Of a stretch of DNA of 64,000 nucleotides, positions 9,135 through 17,326 are shown one piece after another. Location of the stretch: positions 700,144 to 764,143 of the forward strand of contig CAWIOP010000002.1 of NCBI GenBank assembly GCA_963837755.1, written 5' to 3'. Source of the stretch: JADGHX01 sp963837755 (lineage in GTDB: Bacteria > Pseudomonadota > Gammaproteobacteria > Steroidobacterales > Steroidobacteraceae). Within the stretch, counting starts at the first letter, position 1; each line of letters opens with the position of its first letter. The position numbers and the translations under genes are program-made. A model generated the notes under the pieces. It had not been told where the DNA came from. It searched no databases and was given only the letters and a program-made list of their open reading frames with translations.

Positions 9135-12100
9135 TTAGAAGCGAGCCTTGAAGCCCACGAAGTAACGGCGGCCAAGCACGTCGTAATAGCCCGGGTTGGT
9201 GGTGCCCTGGCCCGTGGACGTCAGGGTGCTGTTCGTAATCTCCGGATCTGTGTCGAAGACGTTCTCGACACCGAAACGCGCGGAGTACGTGGAGCTGATC
9301 TCCCAGTTACCCGTCAAGTCGACCACGTCGTAGTGGCTCGGCCCCTGGTTCGTGGACAGCGGGTTCTGAGCAAACGCCGCGGCACGGGCCGCCGGCAGAT
9401 GCCGCCAGCGCAGGCTCGCGTTAACACCGCCCGTCGAGTAGCCCACCGTCGTGAACGTCTTGTAGCGGTACTGAGGACCCTGGGCTGGGGTGCCCGGAGC
9501 CATGGTGCCGGCATTCTCGACTACTGGGGCGCCGGCAATTGCCTGCGTCTTGTAGGTGTCGAGATAGGTAGTCGCCAGGTTCACGGACAAGGCACCCGGG
9601 AGGCTGCCCATGCCCATATCCGCCAGATCCGCGCTCCAGTCGAGGTTCAGGTCGACGCCGGACGTCTCCAGCGTACCGATGTTCTGGAACGAAGCGGTCA
9701 CCGTGGCCACGCCGCCATTCGTCGGATCACGCGTGATCAACGAACAGAACGTGTTGGTCGCGCTCTGGGTCGGGTTGAACGCCGGATTCAGACACTGGTT
9801 GTAGACGACGTCGAACGTTGTCGAACCGATCGTGTCCGCGATCTCGATGCTGTACCAGTCGACCGAGGCCGTGAACTTGCTCAGCAGCGCCGCTTCGAAC
9901 GCCGGACGGAACACGAAACCGGCCGTGTAGGTATCGGCGACTTCGGACTTCAGGTTGAGATTGCCCGAAGTATTCGCGGTGGCGATGGTGGCCGGCGCCC
10001 CGGTTTGCGGAGTGGCATAGAACACCGACGCCGCACTGGCACCCATGAGCTGCGTGCACAGCGCACGGGCCGCCGCCGAATTCGAATTGACCGACGCATT
10101 GGCGCCCCACGGAGCCGTGGAGTTCGTCCCGCACGGGTCACCGAAAGCGATGCCCTGCACCGCCTGCGTAACGGGCAGGAACAGCTCACCGATGTTCGGC
10201 GCGCGGTTGGCGCGCTGATAGCCGCCACGGAAGCGCAGCGAATCGACGATCGTCCAGTCCACCTGCGCCTTGTAGGTATCGACTTTGCCCTGCGTGTCGT
10301 AGTCCGAAAGGCGATATCCGAGCTCGAGGTTGAGGCGCTTGATGGCCGGAATATCCGCCAGCACCGGCACCAGCAACTCGCCGTAGACTTCCTTCACGTC
10401 GGTGGAACCGAACGTTGAGTTGGTCGGGAACAGCCCGATCGGGCCATCCTGGAACGAATTGTTGCTGCCGAGAATGTCGACCTGGAAGCCGAACGTGTTC
10501 TTGCGCCAGTCGACACCGAACGCGCCGCGCACTTCGCCCGCCGGCAGGTCGAACAGGCCGCCCTGGAAGTTCGCTTCGGCGATGTCCTGGTCCATGTTCG
10601 TGACGTTCTGCATGTTGCCGGTGATGGCATCGATACAGTCCTGCGAAACCGCGAATTCGGCGAAGATCGGCAGACCCGTGGTACAGCGCGCGGTGGCTCC
10701 CGCGAAACCGTTGCCCGGAGCGCCCGAATTGCCGGATATCACGGCGCCCTGACCGTAGTTCGGCGACAACACGATGGCGCGATAGCGAGCGAGCGACCCG
10801 AAGCCGATCAGGCTATTGGTGACCTGCGTGTTGCCATGGGACACATATGTTTCCCACGTCCAGTCGCCGAACGGAAGTGCACCGCTGAATCCGGCGAGCA
10901 CCTGGTACGTCTGGTTGTCGTTGATGCTGCTGCGCGGCCCGATGAAGTCGAGCACGCGGTTCAGCTGCCACGGGGCATTCGGGGTCGGGCGGCTGTCCAG
11001 CAGCGCCGCCAGTTCGGCCGGCACCGGGTGGGCCGCGTCACGCGGGATCAGAACTCCCCAACCGCTGACGGCCGGGGAATACTGCAGCACCGACTCTGTA
11101 TGCGTCTTGCTGAAGTTGCCCTGGATGAAGAAGGACAGGTTGTCGCGAATGTCGTAATCCGCACGGCCAAACATCGAGTAGCGATCCTCGGGGATCGACA
11201 CGAGGCTCGCCTGCTGGTTTTCCTTGATGGTGCCATTAGCCGCGGTCCCGCGGAATCTGCCATCCAGGATGCCGTTGTAACGATAGGCACCATCGGGCTC
11301 GCCGCCACCGAACAGCTGCCCGCCGGTGTAAAGCGTGTTGTTCGTGTTCAGGAAGAACGCCGAGGTCGGGCCAACACCGTTGCCGCCGGCTTGCGTGAAG
11401 ATGTTGCTGATTGCCGTCGGGTCCGGAAGATTGCCGGGAGTCGGTGTCCAGTACGTGTCGGAGAAGAAGAACTCCGTGCCCGTAACGGTCGGGTCGGACC
11501 AGCCCTTCGTGAAGAAGTCCCGCTCGCGGGTGGCCGCATCGCCACGCTTGAAGTACTCCACGCCGAACATCGCGTTGCCGCGGTTATCGGAGAAGTTGCC
11601 GCCCATGAGGCCGCTGACCTTCAGCTCCTGGTCATCGCCGAGCTCGGTGATGCCGTACTGAGTGTCGAACTCCATGCCTTCGAAGTCGTTCTTCAGGATG
11701 AAGTTGACGACGCCGCCGACGGCGTCGGCACCGTACGCGGACGAGGCGCCACCCGTGATGATTTCCACGCGCTTGATGGCGGCAGCCGGGATCGAATTGA
11801 CGTCGACGACCAGCGTCGCATTCACCGGCATCGCGCGACGGCCATCCAGCAGCACGAGGGTGCGGTTCGGGCCGAGGCCGCGCAGGTTGATGGTCGAGGC
11901 TCCGACCGTGTTGATCGGGCTGTTCTGAACGTCCGTGGTCAGGAACTGCGTGACCGCGGGAACGAACTGAGGCAGCTTGTTGAGGCTCGTCTCCAGGGCG
12001 ACGGTGCTTTGGCCTTCGAAGGCCTCCGCGCCGACGGTGACCAGCGGGCTGGTCGCGTCGAGATCACGGCGCAGGATGCGGGAGCCCGTGACCTTCACTT

Positions 12101-12227
12101 CTTCGAGAGATTCTGCCTCCTGGGCATGAGCCGGAGCGACAAAGCCGGCGATGAAGGTTGTTCCAAGCACAGCGGCGACAGCCGCGGCGACCGGAGTCGG
12201 CCGAAAAACAGTGTACTTACGAGTCAC
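9135..12227 (-). CDS. TonB-dependent outer membrane receptor (copy 2)
   Basis: A 1030-aa outer-membrane receptor. The start codon is GTG at 12227, with a G-rich ribosome binding site (GTGGGGGT) just upstream. The signal peptide ends 'APAHAQEA', then 'SLEEVKVTGSRI' leads into the plug, which shows 'TINLRGLGPNRTLVLLDGRR' and 'GGASSAYGADAVGGVVNFI'. The barrel runs to the C-terminal 'YFVGFKARF' with terminal Phe. The reading frame is undisturbed over its full length, unlike copy 1. It differs from copy 1 in plug and barrel sequence, so the two probably take different ligands. It has its own terminator and a 471-base upstream gap, so it is likely monocistronic. Confidence 0.92.
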   Translation of the reverse strand: MTRKYTVFRPTPVAAAVAAVLGTTFIAGFVAPAHAQEAESLEEVKVTGSRILRRDLDATSPLVTVGAEAFEGQSTVALETSLNKLPQFVPAVTQFLTTDVQNSPINTVGASTINLRGLGPNRTLVLLDGRRAMPVNATLVVDVNSIPAAAIKRVEIITGGASSAYGADAVGGVVNFILKNDFEGMEFDTQYGITELGDDQELKVSGLMGGNFSDNRGNAMFGVEYFKRGDAATRERDFFTKGWSDPTVTGTEFFFSDTYWTPTPGNLPDPTAISNIFTQAGGNGVGPTSAFFLNTNNTLYTGGQLFGGGEPDGAYRYNGILDGRFRGTAANGTIKENQQASLVSIPEDRYSMFGRADYDIRDNLSFFIQGNFSKTHTESVLQYSPAVSGWGVLIPRDAAHPVPAELAALLDSRPTPNAPWQLNRVLDFIGPRSSINDNQTYQVLAGFSGALPFGDWTWETYVSHGNTQVTNSLIGFGSLARYRAIVLSPNYGQGAVISGNSGAPGNGFAGATARCTTGLPIFAEFAVSQDCIDAITGNMQNVTNMDQDIAEANFQGGLFDLPAGEVRGAFGVDWRKNTFGFQVDILGSNNSFQDGPIGLFPTNSTFGSTDVKEVYGELLVPVLADIPAIKRLNLELGYRLSDYDTQGKVDTYKAQVDWTIVDSLRFRGGYQRANRAPNIGELFLPVTQAVQGIAFGDPCGTNSTAPWGANASVNSNSAAARALCTQLMGASAASVFYATPQTGAPATIATANTSGNLNLKSEVADTYTAGFVFRPAFEAALLSKFTASVDWYSIEIADTIGSTTFDVVYNQCLNPAFNPTQSATNTFCSLITRDPTNGGVATVTASFQNIGTLETSGVDLNLDWSADLADMGMGSLPGALSVNLATTYLDTYKTQAIAGAPVVENAGTMAPGTPAQGPQYRYKTFTTVGYSTGGVNASLRWRHLPAARAAAFAQNPLSTNQGPSHYDVVDLTGNWEISSTYSARFGVENVFDTDPEITNSTLTSTGQGTTNPGYYDVLGRRYFVGFKARF

Positions 12228-12698
12228 CAGTAAACCCCCACAACTTTAAGCGAAAAATGCGGACACATGGCGGCAGCTCTCCTGGCCGTCAGGAGATCTG
12301 AAATCCGTTCAAACCACCGTTAAGGACGCGGCTTCACTGCGCAGGCTTTGCGCAGGGTCGAAAACAATCCGGGGAGACGAAGACCCGGGCCCACTTCCGT
12401 TGCCCGCCAGGTGTCACCGCCGAGCGGTGGCTATCCACGATCCGCCCCCAAGAAGTCGTAACGTCCGGTTCAAGGACCTCCGCGAATGTGGCTTGCAGCG
12501 TCACTCGCGAACAGACCCTATTCCTCAAGGCACCTCTTCCTTTCGCTACAGTGCAACATCGGACGGCGGCCGAGTCTACACGTTTGCCTCGGCGCAACCG
12601 AAGGGGTTATCGGTGATGTAGTTCACAGATCGGCGTATGTATGTGCATTGCGACAGGATCGGGCGACCCCGTCGGCACTGCACGTGGGAATGAGCGAA
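12228..12698. other. Intergenic region upstream of TonB receptor 2
   Basis: No gene is supported in these 471 bases. The half next to 12227 should contain the promoter and leader of the receptor (minus strand). No clear hairpin, operator or repeat was recognised. Confidence 0.4.
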
Positions 12699-13253
12699 TC
12701 AGCGGACCCGGCGCACCCGGGTCGTGGCACCGGATTGGGCCAGCAGCAAATATGAACCCATCGCACCCTCCGTGATACGAATGCTCTCCCCTGCCTTGAT
12801 TACCATGGCATATTTCTTCTCGGGCTGCTCCCAGACCTGGCCATTGTCGAGCTCAAAAACCAGCTCGCCGTAGGCTTTCGTCGTGACCTTGGTGACCGTG
12901 GCCTGAAGCGCGTCGAGTGGCGCGGCGACCTTCTTCTGCGCTTCCTTTCGCTTACGCGCGAGCTCTCCGCTCAATCCGAATTCGTCTTCCTGCGATTTCG
13001 CATCTAGTCGTGGCGTAGTCGCAACAACAGCCGGCGGCAGTGCGGATTGAGCGGGAGGCACTGGCGTCGACGCCACGGACGCAGAGGCCTGAGTCAGCCG
13101 CGCAACCTCGCGGTCGAAACAGGCCAGACGGGCCCCGTCATTCTTTTCCATCGAGCAGTCCACGACGCTCTGAGGCAACCCTTGGCCAAAGGCGGTGGAG
13201 ATGGCGAGCGAAACGACGCCCGCAGCGGAAACCGTTTTCCGAATGAAAGACAT
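12699..13253 (-). CDS. Exported protein of unknown function (184 aa)
   Basis: I do not recognise a function. The ATG at 13253 is preceded by AAGGA at good spacing. A signal peptide ('MSFIRKTVSAAGVVSLAIST', cleaved near 'AFGQG') is followed by a short Cys-containing motif 'VVDCSMEKNDGARLACFDRE'. This is the 'C...D..RL.C.D' pattern common in small periplasmic proteins and is probably a disulfide. A Pro/Ala-rich linker, a Lys/Glu-rich helix and a small C-terminal beta domain ('GELVFELDNGQVWEQ', 'RITEGAMGSYLL') follow. The same reading frame is open upstream through the oxygenase gene, but the signal peptide and ribosome binding site show this is a separate gene. It is the last gene of the minus-strand run that begins at 20889. 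Confidence 0.75.
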   Translation of the reverse strand: MSFIRKTVSAAGVVSLAISTAFGQGLPQSVVDCSMEKNDGARLACFDREVARLTQASASVASTPVPPAQSALPPAVVATTPRLDAKSQEDEFGLSGELARKRKEAQKKVAAPLDALQATVTKVTTKAYGELVFELDNGQVWEQPEKKYAMVIKAGESIRITEGAMGSYLLLAQSGATTRVRRVR

Positions 13254-13282
13254 ACACGTGTTCCTTATCAAAAGAGGCGAGC

Positions 13283-14396
13283 TCAGGCCGTGCGCGAGGT
13301 AGCGATAAACGCCCGGCTGCGGATGAACTGCGAAACGATCCACTTCTCCCCGCGTGCCGGCGGCCGGCCGGCGTGGACCGTGCGGGTGTCCGGTTCGCCG
13401 TTGGGATGCGCGTTGACAAAGAACAGGCCTTCGCCCCGGCGCCCCTTGTGACCCACCCCCAGATCCGGGAAGTCCGTCTCCCCGCCTTCGTAGTCGTCGT
13501 TGAGGTAGGCCAGGAAGGTGACCACGCGCTGCCCGTTCTTCGCCACCTCCTCTGCGTAGCCGGGCGTCTGGGGATCCACAAAATCGAAGTGGTTCGTGAT
13601 CTGCTCGCCCGGCTCGTAGTGAAGGATGGTCGCTGCTTCCATGTTCGGCATGGGCACGCCGCACGCGGCCGCCATGCGTGCCTGCACGAGCAGGTGAACG
13701 AACCCCACTTCGGCCAGCGTGAACGTGGCGGCAGTGTTGGTGCGGGTGTCGTGGGTGATGTCCTGGCGCGCGATCGAGTCGTAGACCTTCGCGCGCACGA
13801 GTTTCGGGCGGGCCTGCGCGATGAGCCAGTCGCAGAATCCCGCCGGTGAGCAGATTCGGAAAGCTGCGCACGACAGGGTCAGCGTGGATCACCACGGCCT
13901 GCGGAGCGGCGCTCCAGGGCCCGCCGGCCACGCTCGAGGCCAGGCGTTTCCAGACACCGGCCGACGGACTCTTGACCGCGGACGCGGCCAGATCGCGGTC
14001 AATGGCGAGCACGCACAACTGCTCGCGAGCCGGCTCCCAGCCGCGCTCTGCAGCCAGCACGAGCGCGCTCAGCCCGTCCGCCCAGCTCTGCCGCATATGG
14101 GCGCCGGCGCCGGAAAGAGCTGCCAGCAGCGCCGGGGCTTCCGCCCCACCCGCATTCGCGGCGTCGATGAGGAAACGGGCGGCGTCGCGCGGCAGGAAGG
14201 GTGCGCGATCGCCTATGAGCAGCCGCTTGCCAAGACGCGTCATGCACTCGACGTCGCCCGCCTTGATGCCGCGGGCAAGCGAATTGACGGCTTCGTCGTG
14301 TCGGCCTGCGGCGTCGTGCGCGTCAGCCTGCGCCACGTGCTCCGAGAGCCCACCGCGGGCACCCTGAGCACCGCCCGTCTGCACCGTCGCATTCAC
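13283..14396 (-). pseudogene. 2OG-Fe(II) oxygenase (prolyl-4-hydroxylase-like) with Sel1/TPR-like N-terminus, one frameshift
   Basis: The N-terminal 185 or so residues are helical repeats of the Sel1/TPR kind ('CMTRLGKRLLIGDRAPFLPRD', 'AALSGAGAHMRQSWADGLSA'). The C-terminal part is a prolyl-4-hydroxylase-type dioxygenase. Iron ligands are visible as His and Asp in 'NHFDFVDP' and a distal His in 'TVHAGRPPARGEKW', where the Lys would bind 2-oxoglutarate. The two parts are in different frames. Near 13840-13847 one extra base (a G-run) separates 'FPNLLTGG' from the continuation 'FCDWLIAQARPKLVRAKVYD', which is typical of the family. Correcting it gives a single protein of about 370 aa. No signal peptide is seen, so it is probably cytoplasmic. 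It lies 72 bases downstream of the ankyrin gene of cassette 1. Confidence 0.75.
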
Positions 14397-14468
14397 CAGT
14401 GGGAACCCCCGTACGGATAGCGGCGCGAAGCGCGCCGTGGCGGCGAAGTATAGGGGTGGGAGTGGCGT

Positions 14469-15977
14469 TCAGGGCTGGGGCTTCTCCGACGTGCCGCCCA
14501 GTTCCTTGATGAGCGAGGCGGTGGCCGTTCGCACTTCCACCCGCGTGCCGCCGCGGCCATGGCCGCCGGCTCGCCCCATCGCGGCATCGAACGGCGTCAT
14601 GCCCTTCCTGTCCTTCGCGTTCAGGTCGGCCTTGAGGGCCACGAGCGACTTGATGACGTCATCCCAGCCCCACAGCGCCGCGGCGTGCAGCGCCGTGCCA
14701 CCCTGGCGCAGGTCGCGCGCATTCACGTCGGCGCCTGCGGCGGCCAGCAGCTTGATGGACTCGACGGCCTCGGCCTGTGTCTTGAAACGCCCGCGCGTAT
14801 CGATTTCATTGGAGCCGAAGTTGGCGGCCGCCATGAGCGGCGTGATGCCCTGGAGCTGCGGCAGGCTCGGATCCGCGCCGTGCGCGAGCAGCAGCTTGAT
14901 GGCCGGCGCATCGCCCACCTTCGCGGCAACGAGCAGCGGCGTCGCATCCATGGTGAGGATCATGTCGGCGCCGCGATCCGGACCGAGTGCGCGATACGGG
15001 GGGAAAAGCTTGAGCCGCGCGTTCGGGTTCGCGCCGCGGTCGAGCAGCATCTCGATGATCTCGAGGCTAGTGGTCTCGTCCAGCGAGATGCGATCGGGCC
15101 GCCCGCCATGCGGGATGGTGTTGAGGTCCACCGCGCAGTAAAGCGGCGCGCGCCCCCACCAGTCCCACTTGTTCACGCTGGCGCCGCTCTCGATGAGATG
15201 CTTCGCGACGTCGAAGTGGAAATTGGTGATGGCGACGATGAGTGGCGTGACGCCTTCCGGGTCGGCCATGTCGATTTTCGCCTTGGCCTTCACGAGCGCC
15301 TTCACGCACTCCAGACAGCCCTGGCGCGACGCATAGATGAGCGCCGTGAGGCCGCCGGCCGGGCGCGCCTGCGCGCGTGGCTCCGCCGTGACCTGGCGCT
15401 GCCACTTGTTCACGATGGAGCGCGCATTCACATCCGCGCCGTGCTTGATGAGCAGCTTCACCATCTCGGGCTGGCTTTCGGCGGCGGCCCACATGAGCGC
15501 CGTCTGGCCGCGCCACTGCTCCACGGCGTTGACCTTCGCCTTGCGCTTCAGCAGCGCGCTTGCCGCTTCGACGTTCGACGTGCGCGAGATCACCATGAGC
15601 GCCGTCTGGCCATCCGCATTGGTGGCTTCCGGATCGGCGCCCGCCTTCAGCAGCTTCTCGATGATGGCCACGTTGCCCGTGACCGCGGCCTCGGTGAGCG
15701 GCGCTGCGCCGTACTCGTTCAGCGCGTTCACGTTCGCGCCGGCCTTCAGCAGCCGGTCTACGAGATCGAAGTCGTTCTGGTAAACGGCCCAATGCAGGGC
15801 CGATGTGCCATCCGCCTCCGTGGCATTGATGTCGGCCTTCTGCGCGATGAGCGCGAGCGCGCCCTCGCGATCGCCGTTCTTCACTGCGTTGGCGAGCTGG
15901 GCATCGGCCCAGGCCCCTTGCAGACCCAGCGGCCCAAACAATGCCGCCACAACAACCGCCGCAAGCGTGCGTCTCAT
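14469..15977 (-). CDS. Exported ankyrin-repeat protein (cassette 1)
   Basis: A 502-aa protein with a cleavable signal peptide (cleavage near 'GAWADAQ') and about ten ankyrin repeats. These show the consensus 'G.TALHWAV....DLVDRLLKAGANVNA'. Ankyrin proteins bind other proteins; export places this one in the periplasm. Between repeats 7 and 8 lies a non-ankyrin insert with 'WGRAPLYCAVDLNT', 'GGRPDR' and 'LKLFPPYRALGPDRGAD', shared with the two other ankyrin genes of the window. It starts 4 bases after the DUF1552 stop codon, so the two are almost certainly co-translated. Its likely role is as a partner or scaffold for the DUF1552 or DUF1592 product. Confidence 0.9.
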   Translation of the reverse strand: MRRTLAAVVVAALFGPLGLQGAWADAQLANAVKNGDREGALALIAQKADINATEADGTSALHWAVYQNDFDLVDRLLKAGANVNALNEYGAAPLTEAAVTGNVAIIEKLLKAGADPEATNADGQTALMVISRTSNVEAASALLKRKAKVNAVEQWRGQTALMWAAAESQPEMVKLLIKHGADVNARSIVNKWQRQVTAEPRAQARPAGGLTALIYASRQGCLECVKALVKAKAKIDMADPEGVTPLIVAITNFHFDVAKHLIESGASVNKWDWWGRAPLYCAVDLNTIPHGGRPDRISLDETTSLEIIEMLLDRGANPNARLKLFPPYRALGPDRGADMILTMDATPLLVAAKVGDAPAIKLLLAHGADPSLPQLQGITPLMAAANFGSNEIDTRGRFKTQAEAVESIKLLAAAGADVNARDLRQGGTALHAAALWGWDDVIKSLVALKADLNAKDRKGMTPFDAAMGRAGGHGRGGTRVEVRTATASLIKELGGTSEKPQP

Positions 15978-15981
15978 GGAA

Positions 15982-17301
15982 TCAGACCTCGACCAGCTTG
16001 CCAGTGCTGTCCCCGAGCGACTCCGCCGGCACGCCGGCGCGGTCGAGAATGGTGAGCAGCACGTTCGCGAGCGGCGTGTGATCGGGGTAGCGCAGGTGCT
16101 GGCCGCCCTTCAGCTTGCCGCAGCCGCCACCGACGAGCGCCGTGGGCAGCGGGAACTGGTTGTGCTTATCGCTGTTGCTCATGTTCGAGCCGTACAGAAT
16201 GATCGAGTGGTCGAGCATCGAGCCCTCGCCATCGGGCATCTCCGCGAGCTTCTTGAGGAACTTCGCGAACACGGTGGTGTGGTAGGTCTGGATGCGCACC
16301 AGCTTTTCCTTCTTCGCCGGGTCGTTCGCGTGGTGCGAGACGGCGTGGAAGGCATCCGGCACGCCCACGTTGTTGTAGGTGCGGCCGCTCACCTCCGCCG
16401 CCATCATGAAGTTCACGATGCGCGTGAGGTTGGCCTGGTACGCCAGCGCCGCCATGTCGAACATGAGGTTCAGGTGCTGGTCGAAGCTGTCGGGGATGCC
16501 TACCGGCACCTGCGGCAGCTTCAGCTTCGAAAGATCCTGCGATTCACTCTTCTGCACGCGGCGCTCGAGCTCGCGCACGGTCTCGAGGTAGTCGCCGAGC
16601 ATCGCCTTGTCGCGCGGCCCGAGGCGGGCCTGCAGCGAGGCGGCATCTTCCGCCACCATGTCGAGCACGCTGCCGTACTGGGAAATGAGCGCCTTGCGCT
16701 CTTCCGGCGTATCGCCGCGACCGAACAGGCGCTGGAACAGCTTGCGCGGGTTGTATTCCATCGGCAGCGGCGTCGAGGCCGAGCGGAAGGAGATGGTGCC
16801 GGAGTAGTTGCAGCCGTAGTCACGGTCGCACGCGCCACCACCGCCCTGGCCCTCGGTCGCGATCTCGAGCGACGGTAGCGGCGTGTCCTGGCCTATGGCC
16901 AGTGCCGCAATCTGGTCGCACGTGGGTGCGAGGTGCGGCTCCTGCCCCATCTTCGGATGCACGCACGACAGCCACGTGGCCGGCACGACGGCATGCACCG
17001 CCTGGCTTTCGCCCGGGCGATTGCCGAGGCCGCTGATCACGGTGAGCTGCTTCTGGAAATTCTTCAGCGGCGTGAGGATCGGCGAGAGCTCGAAATTCGC
17101 GCCGTCGGTCGCCGGAGTCCACTGCTCCATGATCGCGCCGTGAGGAAAGTAGACGAACCCCAGCCGCGGGGTGACCTTCGCCGCGGTCTTCGCCAGCGCC
17201 GTGCTTGCCGGGATCATGGCATCGAGCAGCGGCAACGCGATGGCCGCGCCCACGCCACGCAGCACGGTGCGGCGAGACAGGTGTTTTCTGGTGATGAACA
17301 T
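15982..17301 (-). CDS. DUF1552 protein with Tat-like signal (cassette 1)
   Basis: A 439-aa protein of the DUF1552 family. The N-terminus has a twin-arginine motif ('HLSRRTVLRGVG') and a hydrophobic stretch, indicating folded export to the periplasm. Family landmarks are 'RLGFVYFPHGAIMEQWTP', 'TVISGLGNR', 'ATWLSCVHP', 'QDTPLPSLEIATEG', 'CDRDYGCNYSGTISF' and 'ILYGSNMSNSDKHN'. The family is found beside DUF1592 cytochromes in planctomycetes, myxobacteria and some gammaproteobacteria. Its biochemical role is not established; a distant relation to the alkaline-phosphatase-like DUF1501 fold is my recollection and not shown here. It begins 25 bases after the DUF1592 gene and ends 4 bases before the ankyrin gene. 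Confidence 0.9.
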   Translation of the reverse strand: MFITRKHLSRRTVLRGVGAAIALPLLDAMIPASTALAKTAAKVTPRLGFVYFPHGAIMEQWTPATDGANFELSPILTPLKNFQKQLTVISGLGNRPGESQAVHAVVPATWLSCVHPKMGQEPHLAPTCDQIAALAIGQDTPLPSLEIATEGQGGGGACDRDYGCNYSGTISFRSASTPLPMEYNPRKLFQRLFGRGDTPEERKALISQYGSVLDMVAEDAASLQARLGPRDKAMLGDYLETVRELERRVQKSESQDLSKLKLPQVPVGIPDSFDQHLNLMFDMAALAYQANLTRIVNFMMAAEVSGRTYNNVGVPDAFHAVSHHANDPAKKEKLVRIQTYHTTVFAKFLKKLAEMPDGEGSMLDHSIILYGSNMSNSDKHNQFPLPTALVGGGCGKLKGGQHLRYPDHTPLANVLLTILDRAGVPAESLGDSTGKLVEV

Positions 17302-17326
17302 CGGGCTTTCCTCGATTCGAATTCTG

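Noticed and set aside
12800..13253. Treating the open frame 12699-14396 as one 565-residue protein
   Set aside because: It joins the oxygenase N-terminus to a separate downstream gene through an out-of-frame stretch; a signal peptide and ribosome binding site at 13253 show a new start, and the oxygenase domain itself is in another frame.
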